Shown here: positions 16,209 to 23,854 of the stretch, piece after piece | Numbering within the stretch: position 1 is the stretch's first letter | How the letters are laid out: the number at the start of each line of letters is the position of its first letter | Made by a program: the position numbers and the translations under genes | The notes under the pieces: model-generated | Seen by the model: only the letters and a program-made list of their open reading frames with translations | What the model was told of the DNA's origin: nothing | The model's database searches: none | DNA from: an uncultured Eubacteriales bacterium | GTDB lineage: Bacteria > Bacillota > Clostridia > Lachnospirales > Lachnospiraceae | Reading direction: 5' to 3' | Assembly: GCA_900314565.1 (NCBI GenBank) | Contig: OMVU01000040.1 | Span: 1 to 40,042 of the forward strand | DNA: 40,042 nucleotides

Positions 16209-16583
16209 TCCCGATCTGTCCGGGAGTATGGTACACGTCGGACGGAACGTCCTGAATATTCGACAGATTCAGGGAAGTGCCTGCGGGAAGGAAAATACGA
16301 AACTAAAACTTCCCACATTGCTGAGTTTTAGGCTCCCGGAATAAATATTTCCAAGTCGGGACGCTCCCGCTCGCCTCGAAAATGCATATGGGAAGTTTGA
16401 GTAAGAGAAATATAAAGACGGAAAAATTGTGAAGTTCGTCGCGAAAAGATTGACAATTCATTTGCAAATATGAAATAAGTCGCACAAAAAGATTAATCAG
16501 GCATGGTTTACAGGACAGACGGCGGTTGATTTTTCATTTTTTTGTGATACAATAGCCCGAAATGTAATCAACGGGGGACAATC
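16209..16583 (+). other. Intergenic region with inverted repeat and promoter
   Basis: 375 bases between dapF and the binding-protein-like lipoprotein. An inverted repeat (AAACTTCCCA at 16306-16315; TGGGAAGTTT at 16389-16398) encloses about 73 bases that themselves contain complementary GC-rich pieces (CTCCCGG, GTCGGGAC). ACTAAAACTTCCCACA at 16302-16317 is identical to 39944-39959. A promoter lies at 16526-16553. No ORF is supported. Confidence 0.6.
16526..16553 (+). promoter_or_regulatory. Sigma-A type promoter for the binding-protein-like lipoprotein
   Basis: TTGATT (16526-16531) and TACAAT (16548-16553) with a 16-bp T-rich spacer, 30 bases before the start codon. Confidence 0.6.
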
Positions 16584-17843
16584 ATGAAAAAGAGGCTTTA
16601 CGCCCTGGCAGTGACACTCCTCCTTCTCCTGCTGACAGCGGGCTGTGCGGAAAATGTACAGCTGATAGAAACTGACAGCGGTTTTTTCGGTGAATCAAAG
16701 AAACCGGAGCCGATCTCGATTCCGCCTGATGCGGAGCTCGTCGAGGTAACACCTACGCCGCAGGCGGAGGAAGCGGGCAGACTGGTCTATCTGATCCTGC
16801 CCACGGAGACCGGACTGTCACTCAGGGAGAAGGAAATTATAACGGAGACACTCGGGGCATCTGATATAACTGTAGAGGTGCGAACGCACGAGTATGAAGC
16901 GGAGACCCAGTCACAGCTCTTTCTTGAGGCTATTGAGGCAGGTGCCGATCTTATCCTCTGCGACAACGCGGATCCGGATACGACCGTTGCGGATGTCACA
17001 GCTGCCTATGAGGCGGAGGTTCCGGTCATTCTCATGAATCGGGGAACGATGTCGATCGGGAGTGCTTCCGGTCAGCTCGTGACGGACCGCTTTTCCTGCA
17101 TGGGCAAGCTGATCGAAGTTTTCGCGAAGCGGGAGGAAGGGTACAGCAGATACGCTCTTCTGTGCGACAGATCCAATATGGAGGATTCGGATTCGGCGGA
17201 TTCATTCCGGGATACGATGTTCGCTTACCCGGATATGGTCTGCCAGGTCGATGAAGACGTGAGCGGGCAGGACATGGAACAGATGAAAGAGACTGTGCGG
17301 AATATCCTTGCCGCAAACCCGTACATTCATGCTTTCGTCTGCGCAAATGTGGACGAGACGCAGGCTGTGTGTGAGGTACTTTCGGAGGAGAATATTTCCC
17401 GGACGGTCATCTGTCTTGACGGAAATAAAGACCGGGTCTACGAGCTCTGCCGAAGCGGCGACGTCTACGCGACGATCGTTAAGCCTGCAGAGGCGATTGC
17501 CACGAAGGCATGCGAGGAGGTCCTTCATTTCTTTGAACATGGATCTACCGGGGAAAATGAATTCCGTTACTTCGCCGGCGTCATCATTACAGTGGATGAT
17601 ATAGCTGCAGAGGACCAGGCCGGGACGGCGGGACCGGAGATTCCGGGTGAACCGCATCCTGAACCTTCAGCAGTTCCCGAACCGACCCCGGAGACAGAAA
17701 GTACAGAATCCGGCGGGGCGGAGAGTATTCCCTCTGAAACACCGGGGGAATCTAAAGGAGAGATGGCTGACTCCGACATCTCTCCTGAACCGACGGTTTC
17801 GCATGTGACCGAGACCGTGACGGAGAGTGCGGAGTCACATTGA
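16584..17843 (+). CDS. Periplasmic-binding-protein-like lipoprotein with Pro/Glu-rich tail
   Basis: 419 residues. Signal peptide with a long Leu run and lipobox LTAGC, lipidated Cys21. Residues about 65-345 resemble sugar-type periplasmic binding proteins (two-lobed; segments such as LILCDNADPDTTVADV, VPVILMNRG and VICLDGNKDRVYEL). After residue 345 the sequence becomes a Pro/Glu/Ser/Thr-rich tail (GEPHPEPSAVPEPTPETES), probably disordered. No transporter genes lie next to it, so it may be an orphan sensor or binding protein. The start follows GGGGGACAATC. Its last 50 bases, including the stop, are duplicated immediately downstream. Confidence 0.8.
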   Translation: MKKRLYALAVTLLLLLLTAGCAENVQLIETDSGFFGESKKPEPISIPPDAELVEVTPTPQAEEAGRLVYLILPTETGLSLREKEIITETLGASDITVEVRTHEYEAETQSQLFLEAIEAGADLILCDNADPDTTVADVTAAYEAEVPVILMNRGTMSIGSASGQLVTDRFSCMGKLIEVFAKREEGYSRYALLCDRSNMEDSDSADSFRDTMFAYPDMVCQVDEDVSGQDMEQMKETVRNILAANPYIHAFVCANVDETQAVCEVLSEENISRTVICLDGNKDRVYELCRSGDVYATIVKPAEAIATKACEEVLHFFEHGSTGENEFRYFAGVIITVDDIAAEDQAGTAGPEIPGEPHPEPSAVPEPTPETESTESGGAESIPSETPGESKGEMADSDISPEPTVSHVTETVTESAESH

Positions 17844-17914
17844 AAAAATGAAGTTTCGGTTTCGCATGTGACCGAGACCGTGACGGAGAACGCGGAGCTA
17901 CATTGAAAAATGAA
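17794..17914 (+). repeat. 63-bp-offset tandem duplication of the lipoprotein gene 3' end
   Basis: CGGTTTCGCATGTGACC starts at 17794 and again at 17857. The first copy runs through the stop codon (ending CACATTGAAAAA), and the second ends with the similar CTACATTGAAAAA. The copies differ at only a few positions over about 50 bases, so the duplication is recent. Confidence 0.93.
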
Positions 17915-17939
17915 CTATGCTTTATGATCGGAGGATGAA

Positions 17940-18734
17940 ATGAAAATATCAGTTATCGGATGCGGAAATATGGCCGGCGCGATCATGGGAGGCATGATAA
18001 AGAACGGACTTGTCTCTCCGGAGGAAGTGACAGCATCGGACGTGTTCGAGCCTGCAAGACAGAGGGTCCGGAATAACCTCAGGATCAATACTGTCTCTGA
18101 TAACGCGGATTGTGTGAAAGGCGCGGATCTTGTGCTCTTTGCCGTAAAGCCCGGCTCCTTCGCCGGGGCGGCAGCGGGTCTGTCTGAAGTAATCACGAAG
18201 GATCAGCTTGTTCTTTCGATTATGGCGGGTAAGTCGATCGCCGATCTGGAAAGCGTTCTGGGATCGGATAAGAAAATCGTCCGGCTGATGCCGAATACAC
18301 CGGCACTGGTCGGGGCGGGGATCACGGGTTACTGCCCGAACGGCAATGTCTCGGAGGAGGAGATGCCGGTGGTCCGCCGGGTGATCGAGTCCTTCAGCGA
18401 GGCGGAGCAGGTCCCGGAAAGCCTGATGGGCGTCGTGACGTCTTTGAGCGGCAGCTCTCCGGCTTACGTCTACATGTTCATAGAGGCGATGGCGGACGCG
18501 GCGGTCGCGGATGGGATGCCGAGAGATAAGGCATATCATTTCGCAGCGCAGACGGTGCTCGGCAGTGCCAAGATGGTCCTTGAGACCGGAAAGCATCCGG
18601 GAGAGCTCAAGGATATGGTGACTTCTCCGGCCGGGACGACCATCGAGGGCGTGGCCATGCTCGAGAAGAAGGGCTTCCGGAGTGCAGTGATCGAGGCTGT
18701 GCGGGCGTGCACGGATAAGGCGCTGCATATGTAA
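17940..18734 (+). CDS. proC: Pyrroline-5-carboxylate reductase
   Basis: 264 residues, start behind CGGAGGA. The Rossmann nucleotide-binding motif VIGCGNMAGAIMGG opens the protein; AVKPGSF, RLMPNTPALVGAG and the C-terminal helical dimer domain with VTSPAGTTIEG complete the signature. It reduces 1-pyrroline-5-carboxylate to proline with NAD(P)H, the last step of proline synthesis. The 3' end, including the stop codon, recurs downstream and appears to be the seed of the repeats in the following 950 bases. Confidence 0.95.
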   Translation: MKISVIGCGNMAGAIMGGMIKNGLVSPEEVTASDVFEPARQRVRNNLRINTVSDNADCVKGADLVLFAVKPGSFAGAAAGLSEVITKDQLVLSIMAGKSIADLESVLGSDKKIVRLMPNTPALVGAGITGYCPNGNVSEEEMPVVRRVIESFSEAEQVPESLMGVVTSLSGSSPAYVYMFIEAMADAAVADGMPRDKAYHFAAQTVLGSAKMVLETGKHPGELKDMVTSPAGTTIEGVAMLEKKGFRSAVIEAVRACTDKALHM

Positions 18735-18802
18735 AACGGATGATTGCGAATTATGCGTTGAGTTTTGCGAGCGCCTGCATATGTAAAACAGGTAATTGCG
18801 AA
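18724..18802 (+). repeat. 52-bp-offset duplication of the proC 3' end
   Basis: CTGCATATGTAAAAC, containing the last codons and stop of proC (TAA), occurs at 18723 and again at 18775, followed by GGATGATTGCGAA and AGGTAATTGCGAA. Related but diverged units continue as the 43-bp array at 19250-19450. Confidence 0.8.
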
Positions 18803-18932
18803 ACGCTGTTCTCACAATTCCATTTCGCACAGAGTTTCGCAGGCGCCTGTTATGTTAAAGAGCGTAAGGGAATTCAGATCTTCTGTGCGGAAGAAAAGGG
18901 ACACGAGTGGCAGGAAAATGAAAAGACCTGCA

Positions 18933-18984
18933 AAAAGGAGCTGGGGCATCGAAATGATTGATTCTGATGCCCCAGCTCCTTTTG
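18933..18984. terminator. Strong 18-bp hairpin, bidirectional terminator
   Basis: AAAAGGAGCTGGGGCATC (18933-18950) pairs perfectly with GATGCCCCAGCTCCTTTT (18966-18983) around a 15-base loop. The A/T ends supply a U-run in both directions. It can end proC transcription from the left, or read-through of the CYTH gene from the right. Confidence 0.85.
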
Positions 18985-18989
18985 TGTTC

Positions 18990-19235
18990 ATACATAGCAG
19001 GCAATTGCGAAAGTCTGTGCTTCATGGAATTGCATGAACATTCAAACGGCTTCCGCGCCAGGAACTTCTAACATTCACTCAAGATGTGGAAAAGCATTCG
19101 CAAAAATCGTTAACTCGCTGCGCTCAGACAAAACGGTTTTTGCTCATTCCACATCTTTCGTAAGGCTTGTGCAGATTGTTTGAATTGTTCATACAATTCC
19201 ATTTCACACAGAGTTTCGCAAGCGCCTGTCATACA
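18990..19235. repeat. Long imperfect inverted repeat, MITE-like
   Basis: The arms pair over roughly 55 bases. The best parts are 19025-19047 (TGGAATTGCATGAACATTC...) with 19178-19201 (one gap), and 19006-19020 (TGCGAAAGTCTGTG) with the region 19208-19220. A second internal stem is AAGATGTGGAA (19081-19091) with TTCCACATCTT (19147-19157), continuing as GCAAAAATCGTT/AACGGTTTTTGC. No coding capacity and no obvious target duplication. The right arm is present a second time at 18811-18860. Confidence 0.7.
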
Positions 19236-19249
19236 AAGCCGGAAATTGC

Positions 19250-19450
19250 GGAACAGTACTCCTTTTGTGTCCATACATATTCAAGTAATTACGAAACAGT
19301 GCTTCTTTTATGCTCATACGTAGTCAGGTGATAGCGAAACAGTGCTCCTTTTATGCTCATACGTAGTCAGGTGATAGCGAAACAGTGCTCCTTTTATGCT
19401 CATACGTAGTCAGGTGATAGCGAAACAGTGCTCCTTTTCGTGCTCATATG
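19250..19450 (+). repeat. 43-bp tandem array (five copies)
   Basis: The phrase GAAACAGTGCTCCTTTTATG recurs at exactly 43-bp steps (19250, 19293, 19336, 19379, 19422), each followed by a CATACGTAGTCAGGTGATAGC-like segment. The inner copies are almost identical; the outer two are diverged. The CATAC...TAG...GATAGCGAA part resembles the proC gene end (CATATGTAAAACGGATGATT), suggesting common descent. Confidence 0.9.
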
Positions 19451-19485
19451 ATAAGTTCACCTTTGCATTGAGTCTTTCAGGCGTC

Positions 19486-19710
19486 TGCCATACAAAGAAA
19501 GTGTCATGGCCTGAACTGGGACATCACCGAATTCGTAGAAAGACAATGTCGTGGCCTGAACCGGGACATCACCGGATTCGTAGAAAGACAATGTCGTGGC
19601 CTGAACCGGGACATCACCGAATTCGTAGAAAGACAATGTCGTGGCCTGAACCGGGACATCACCGGATTCATACAAAGCGAATGTCAGGGCTTCGTCTGCG
19701 ACATTACTGA
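19486..19710 (-). repeat. 45-bp tandem array derived from the CYTH gene 3' end (five copies)
   Basis: Units begin at about 19486, 19531, 19576, 19621 and 19666 (ATTCGTAGAAAGACAATGTC and so on). The last unit (19666-19710) overlaps the final codons and stop of the minus-strand CYTH gene (stop at 19684-19686), so on the minus strand the array is a tandem expansion of the gene end into the spacer. The three inner units are almost identical. Confidence 0.93.
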
Positions 19711-20139
19711 ATTATGATAAATGATGTCGTAGGTCACGTCCTTCCCGAACCAGTCCGGAGCAGCGTATGCATTCGCTTCTTCCACGGACGGGAATTCGAT
19801 CTCTGCCAGATAAAGTCCTTCGTGCGGGTTTTTGAAATGATCAAGCTCAATCTTAAGCCCGTTTTCAAGCGGAATGACATACCTGGTCTTGGAGATCAGC
19901 ACTCCGTCGACCTTCTCCTTCAGATGCTCGTAGGAATCCCTGTCAAGAGGCAGATTGTATTCGACACGCTCCATCAGCCCGCCGCCCTTGTAGGTCAGGA
20001 TGTAGGTGTCATCCTGCCGGCGGATCCTTACGACCGGGCTTGTGTTCAGATAACCCTGCTCGATGACATGGTGAGGGTAGGATTCCAGGTCTTCCGGAAC
20101 GGAGCGGAGGAGCCACTTTCGTTCAATTTCTTTTCCCAT
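19684..20139 (-). CDS. CYTH domain protein (triphosphate tunnel enzyme-like)
   Basis: 151 residues. Starts MGKEIERKWLL, the ExExK signature of CYTH domains (Glu4, Glu6, Lys8), followed by the alternating charged strands typical of the tunnel fold (VVRIRRQDD, LTYKGGG, LEIELDHFKNP-like, AEIEFPS). Family members bind triphosphate compounds with magnesium and include class IV adenylate cyclases, thiamine triphosphatases and inorganic triphosphatases; which applies is not decidable. The start follows GAAAGGAGACAAACA on the minus strand. The last codons (NSVMSQTKP) lie within a 45-bp unit that is repeated downstream. Confidence 0.88.
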   Translation of the reverse strand: MGKEIERKWLLRSVPEDLESYPHHVIEQGYLNTSPVVRIRRQDDTYILTYKGGGLMERVEYNLPLDRDSYEHLKEKVDGVLISKTRYVIPLENGLKIELDHFKNPHEGLYLAEIEFPSVEEANAYAAPDWFGKDVTYDIIYHNSVMSQTKP

Positions 20140-20156
20140 TGTTTGTCTCCTTTCGG

Positions 20157-20183
20157 TTGAAACGGCGCAAATTATGTTATAAT
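20157..20183 (+). promoter_or_regulatory. Possible promoter for the DJ-1/PfpI gene
   Basis: TTGAAA (20157-20162) and TATAAT (20178-20183) with a short 15-bp spacer, in the divergent region between the CYTH and DJ-1 genes. The short spacer weakens the call. Confidence 0.4.
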
Positions 20184-20302
20184 AACGTTCATCTGATGAA
20201 AAGTATACAATCCTTTTTATCGTAAGCTGCGCTGCAACTTTACTATAACACGCATGAGAAAACGCGTGTATATTCTTTTGATTTTAGATGGAGGAGAAAA
20301 AG

Positions 20303-20863
20303 ATGAGCAGAGTTTGTGTATTCCTTGCGGACGGATTTGAGGAAGTCGAGGCACTCACGGTGGTTGACCTTCTGCGCCGGGCAGAAATAAATGTAACAAT
20401 GGTGTCTGTAAGCGACAGCCTGCAGGTGCGGGGGCGCAGCAATATTGCCGTGATTGCCGATGAGCTCTGGGATGATGCAAAGCCGGCGAAGTCCGACATG
20501 CTCATACTTCCGGGAGGAATGCCGGGCGTTACATATCTTGAGGAACATGAAGGACTCAGAGATCTGCTCGTTAAATTTGCGGAAGAGGGCAAAGAGGTCG
20601 CCGCAATCTGTGCTGCTCCGACCATCCTCGGCAAGCTCGGCATTTTAAAGGGAAAGAAAGCTACGGTCTATCCCGGTGCGGAAGTGATGCTTAAAGGCGC
20701 GGATGTTGTGCTTGACAAGGAAGTCGTCACGGACGGTAATATTACAACGAGCCGCGGTGCCGGCACTGCGATCCCGTTCGCGCTGCGCCTGATCGAGATC
20801 CTCAGCGGGGCGGAGTTGGCTGATAAGATAGGTAAGCAGATCGTCTATTCCTGCACGGAGTGA
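20303..20863 (+). CDS. DJ-1/PfpI family protein
   Basis: 186 residues from ATG 20303, which follows GGAGGAG at the right distance; an ATG at 20288 overlaps that site and was rejected. The family's nucleophile elbow is seen as AAICAAPTILG with Cys103, together with Glu in FEEVEAL and the LPGGMPG loop. Members act as glyoxalase-like deglycases, chaperones or stress proteins of the cytoplasm; the exact role cannot be assigned. The gene end (tyr-ser-cys-thr-glu-stop) begins a 56-bp tandem array. Confidence 0.88.
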   Translation: MSRVCVFLADGFEEVEALTVVDLLRRAEINVTMVSVSDSLQVRGRSNIAVIADELWDDAKPAKSDMLILPGGMPGVTYLEEHEGLRDLLVKFAEEGKEVAAICAAPTILGKLGILKGKKATVYPGAEVMLKGADVVLDKEVVTDGNITTSRGAGTAIPFALRLIEILSGAELADKIGKQIVYSCTE

Positions 20864-21087
20864 GCACACAGGCCCTGAACAGTGATGAAGATAAATTATC
20901 TGTTCCTGGATGGAGTGAGGACTCAGGCCCTGAACAGTGATGAAGATAAATTAATCTGTTCCTGGATGGAGTGAGGACTCAGACCTTGAACAGTGATGAA
21001 GATAAATTAATCTGTTCCTGGATGGAGTGAGGACTCAGACCTTGAACAGTGATGAAGATAAATTAATCTGTTCCTGCACGGAGTAAG
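20845..21087 (+). repeat. 56-bp tandem array starting in the DJ-1/PfpI gene 3' end
   Basis: CTRTTCCTGSAYGGAGT begins at 20845 (inside the gene, spanning its stop), 20900, 20956, 21012 and 21068, that is steps of 55, 56, 56 and 56 bp. Each unit continues with CAGRCCYTGAACAGTGATG. The partial last copy again reads CCTGCACGGAGT like the gene, while the middle copies read CCTGGATGGAGT. Confidence 0.95.
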
Positions 21088-21222
21088 CTGCTGCAGTCCA
21101 CCGAAGGCTTTAAATTGCTTTTCGCATCCAACTCATATTTGTAATTACGAGATTTCGTTTCTTTTCAAAGCCAGACTATATGGTATTTGCAGGAATGAGA
21201 CAGCTTTTGCTTGTCTCCATGC

Positions 21223-21400
21223 GATTAGGTACAGCGGTGGAAATTCCTGAAATTGTTCCCCGTAAGTATGCGCTGTTTTTCAGCTGATTAGGTACAGTAG
21301 TGGTTATTCCTGAAAATGTTCCCCGCAGGTATGCTTGGTTTTTCAGTTGATTAGGTACAGCGGTGACTTTTTACAGATTTGTTCCCCGTGTGCGCTCTGA
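21223..21400 (+). repeat. 63-bp tandem array (three copies)
   Basis: GATTAGGTACAG starts at 21223, 21286 and 21349 (steps of 63 bp). Each copy continues with TTCCTGAAA-like sequence and TGTTCCCCG. The third copy is truncated. Shares two short modules, in inverted orientation, with the array at 21433-21646. Confidence 0.9.
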
Positions 21401-21432
21401 TATCTGGAGAACAATTACTTGAAATCTGCCTC

Positions 21433-21646
21433 CTGTGCCTAAACGGCTCGCAGAGACGGACTTTCCTTGGGAACATCCGATGAAAAATTGTCTTCTGTGC
21501 CTAAACGACTCACAGAAACGGACTTTCCTGGGGAACATCCGATGAAAATTTGCTCCCTGTGCCTAAACGGCTCGCAGAGACGGACTATCCTGGGGAACAT
21601 CCGATGAGAAATTGCCTCCTGTGCCTAAACGGCTCGCAGGGACAGA
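21433..21646 (+). repeat. 62-bp tandem array (four copies)
   Basis: CTGTGCCTAAACGGCTCGCA starts at 21433, 21495, 21557 and 21619 (steps of 62 bp), each followed by GACGGACT and GGGGAACATCCGATGA. The fourth copy is partial. On the minus strand the unit contains TGTTCCCC and TTTAGGCACAG, like the neighbouring 63-bp unit. Confidence 0.92.
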
Positions 21647-21672
21647 ATTCTGCGTCAGAGAGTAAAAAAAGA

Positions 21673-21702
21673 TTGTGATTTATGAGACTCCTGTGCTATA
21701 CT
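21673..21702 (+). promoter_or_regulatory. Promoter of tig
   Basis: TTGTGA (21673-21678) and TATACT (21697-21702) with an 18-bp spacer, 66 bases before the tig start codon and directly after the repeat arrays. Confidence 0.55.
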
Positions 21703-21767
21703 GTCTAAATGTCTGTATGATGAGATAATCGGAGCAAATATCCGAAGTTTTAGGAGGATGCATTTCC

Positions 21768-23054
21768 ATGAATACACAGGTAGAAAGACTTGAACATAGT
21801 ATGGTCAAGCTGACGGTCACTGTCCCGGCTGAAGATTTCAATAAGGCGATCACCAAGGCTTATCATAAAACCAAAGGCCGCATCAATATTCCGGGTTTCC
21901 GTAAAGGAAAAGCACCGCAGCAGATCATTGAGCGCATGTATGGTCCGGAGATCTTCTACGATGACGCAGTCAATTTTGTGATCAATGACACTTATTCTGA
22001 CGCAGCGGACGAGGCAGGGATCGAGTTCACATCCAGACCTGAGTTCGATGTTGAAAATGTAAAGAAGGGCGAGGACCTCGTCTACACAGCGCTTGCAGCA
22101 GTCCGTCCGGAAGTTGTTCTCGGCGAGTACAAGGGCCTCGAGATTCCGAAGTTCGAAGCGGAAGTCACAGACGAGGATGTTGAGAAAGAACTCCAGAGTG
22201 AGCAGAAGAAGAACAGCCGCAAGATCGATGTCACAGACCGCCCGGTAGAGAACGGCGACTCTGTGATCCTTGACTATGCGGGCACGATCGACGGTGTCGC
22301 ATTTGACGGCGGTACAGCGGTAGACGCGCCCCTGAAGATCGGCTCCGGCACATTCATCCCGGGCTTTGAGGAGCAGCTGATCGGCGTATCCATCGGGGAG
22401 GACAAGGATGTTGTCGTGACATTCCCGGAGGATTACAACGCAAAGGACCTTGCCGGCAAGGAAGCAGTCTTTGCATGCAAGATCAAGAAGATCCAGAAGG
22501 AAGAGCTTCCGGAGCTCGACGACGAGTTCGCACAGGATGTCTCCGAATTCGATACGCTTGACGAGTACAAAGAAGATCTCAGAAAGAACCTTCTGACAAG
22601 GAAGCAGGAGCAGGCGAAGACAGCACGTGAGAACGCTGTCGTTGAGAAGCTTGTTGCCGCGACCGAGATCGACGTACCGGAAGCGATGAAGAACTACGAA
22701 GCAGAGAAGATGTTCGAGGAGTATGCACAGCAGCTCCAGAGCCAGGGCATCCCGGTCGACATGTACCTTCAGTATCAGGGACTTGACGCGGACAAGTTCA
22801 AGGAGACCCTGATCCCGCAGGCAGATCAGAGGATCCGCACACGCCTTGTCCTTGAGGCAGTCGTGGACGCTGAGAAGATCGAGATCTCTGAGGAAGAGTT
22901 CGACGCGGAAATCTCCCGTCTTGCAGAGCAGTACAAGATGGAGAAGGATCAGCTGACGAAGATCATCGGCGATTTCGAGAAGAAGCAGATGGAGAAGGAT
23001 CTTGCCGTTCAGAAGGCAATCACTCTTCTCGTGGAGAACGCCACAGAGGCATAA
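21768..23054 (+). CDS. tig: Trigger factor (ribosome-associated chaperone)
   Basis: 428 residues, usual length. The N-terminal ribosome-binding domain carries GFRKGKAP (residues about 43-50), the ribosome docking signature; a central FKBP-type prolyl isomerase domain (about 160-245) has GSGTFIPGFEEQLIG; the C-terminal helical domain forms the substrate cradle. It shields nascent chains at the ribosome exit. Start behind AGGAGGATGC. The position just ahead of clpP-clpX-lon is a conserved Firmicute arrangement linking folding and proteolysis. Confidence 0.97.
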   Translation: MNTQVERLEHSMVKLTVTVPAEDFNKAITKAYHKTKGRINIPGFRKGKAPQQIIERMYGPEIFYDDAVNFVINDTYSDAADEAGIEFTSRPEFDVENVKKGEDLVYTALAAVRPEVVLGEYKGLEIPKFEAEVTDEDVEKELQSEQKKNSRKIDVTDRPVENGDSVILDYAGTIDGVAFDGGTAVDAPLKIGSGTFIPGFEEQLIGVSIGEDKDVVVTFPEDYNAKDLAGKEAVFACKIKKIQKEELPELDDEFAQDVSEFDTLDEYKEDLRKNLLTRKQEQAKTARENAVVEKLVAATEIDVPEAMKNYEAEKMFEEYAQQLQSQGIPVDMYLQYQGLDADKFKETLIPQADQRIRTRLVLEAVVDAEKIEISEEEFDAEISRLAEQYKMEKDQLTKIIGDFEKKQMEKDLAVQKAITLLVENATEA

Positions 23055-23106
23055 TTTTACCGAATATCGCCTGCTGTGGAGAAACTCGTAGTATGGAGGT
23101 ATTATT

Positions 23107-23694
23107 ATGAACAATGTTCTGGTTCCATATGTTATTGAACAGACCCCTCAGGGGGAGAGAAGCTATGACATCTATTCCCGCCTTTTGAAGGAAAGAATCA
23201 TTTTCCTGGGAGATGAGGTCAACGACGCGACTGCACAGATCATTGTCGCCCAGCTCCTTTTCCTTGAGGCGGAAGATCCGTCCAAAGACATCAGTCTGTA
23301 TATCAACAGTCCGGGCGGTTCTGTCACAGCGGGATGGGCTATTTATGACACGATGCAGTACATCAAGTGCGATGTTTCAACAATCTGTGTCGGTATGGCT
23401 GCCAGCATGGGCGCATTCCTCCTCGCAGGGGGTGCGAAAGGAAAGCGGCAGGCTCTGCCGAATGCGGAGATCATGATCCATCAGCCGTCCGGCGGCACAA
23501 GAGGACAGGCGTCCGATATCAAGATCGAAGCGGAGCATATTCTGAAGATCAAAAAGAGACTGAATGAGACGCTCGCGGCGAATACTGGACAGCCGATCGA
23601 AACGATCGAGATCGATACGGATCGCGACAATTGGATGTCCGCTGAGGAGGCGGTCGCTTACGGCCTGATCGACAGCGTTGTAACAAATCGATAA
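23107..23694 (+). CDS. clpP: ATP-dependent Clp protease proteolytic subunit
   Basis: 195 residues. Serine protease triad: Ser100 in GMAASMGA, His125 in MIHQPSGG and Asp174 in [12 protein letters not shown]-terminal VPYVIEQT is the usual ClpP axial-loop start. It forms the 14-mer proteolytic barrel that works with ClpX (encoded next). Start follows ATGGAGG with a short AT-rich spacer. Starts 52 bases after tig; probably cotranscribed, and a terminator follows. Confidence 0.97.
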   Translation: MNNVLVPYVIEQTPQGERSYDIYSRLLKERIIFLGDEVNDATAQIIVAQLLFLEAEDPSKDISLYINSPGGSVTAGWAIYDTMQYIKCDVSTICVGMAASMGAFLLAGGAKGKRQALPNAEIMIHQPSGGTRGQASDIKIEAEHILKIKKRLNETLAANTGQPIETIEIDTDRDNWMSAEEAVAYGLIDSVVTNR

Positions 23695-23705
23695 TGTAAC
23701 CTGAA

Positions 23706-23740
23706 GACTCCTGTCCGCTAAAATAGGCAGGAGTCTTTTT
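23706..23740 (+). terminator. Rho-independent terminator after clpP
   Basis: GACTCCTG (23706-23713) pairs with CAGGAGTC (23728-23735), followed by TTTTT. It separates tig-clpP from clpX, at least partly. Confidence 0.88.
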
Positions 23741-23784
23741 ACGAAAATGAGACATATTTTGCCCACGAATGCCTTCGGCATGAG

Positions 23785-23830
23785 TGGCTGCAAAATAGTC
23801 ATCCGACGCCATTAAGTCAGATTTCAAAAC
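23785..23830 (+). repeat. Repeated leader element, copy 2 (before clpX)
   Basis: Same two blocks as at 13249-13352 (GCTGCAAAATAGTCAT and GCCATTAAGTCAGATTTC), here contiguous except for CCGAC, followed by a small AAAAC/GTTTT hairpin and the clpX Shine-Dalgarno. A further hairpin (GAATGCC/GGCATGAGTG region) lies just upstream. Confidence 0.8.
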
Positions 23831-23854
23831 TTCGTTTTGAGAGGAGGAGATAAT

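Larger units (their letters stand above)
18735..19683. other. Repeat-filled spacer between proC and the CYTH gene
   Basis: 949 bases without a supported gene. In order: a second copy of the proC end (18775-18802); a segment (18811-18860) that matches the right arm of the inverted repeat further on; an 18-bp perfect terminator stem (18933-18983); a long imperfect inverted repeat (about 18990-19235); a 43-bp tandem array (19250-19450); and a 45-bp array (19486-19710) that runs into the 3' end of the CYTH gene. Short ORFs in this stretch only follow the repeats. Confidence 0.8.
20864..21767 (+). other. Repeat-filled spacer between the DJ-1 gene and tig
   Basis: 904 bases without a gene: the 56-bp array (to 21087), a stretch of about 130 bases with no clear feature, a 63-bp array (21223-21400), a 62-bp array (21433-21646), then the tig promoter (21673-21702) and leader. 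Confidence 0.85.

Noticed and set aside
18740-19037. Short plus-strand ORFs after proC
   Set aside because: They follow the duplicated proC end and cross a strong terminator; no family resemblance and no ribosome-binding site.
19250-19710. CRISPR array
   Set aside because: Units of 43 and 45 bp are repeated head to tail with no unique spacers, and no cas gene is present; they are plain tandem repeats.
21750-23114. 454-codon minus-strand ORF over tig
   Set aside because: It is fully antisense to the well-supported trigger factor gene and has no recognisable protein pattern; codon bias of the real gene explains it.
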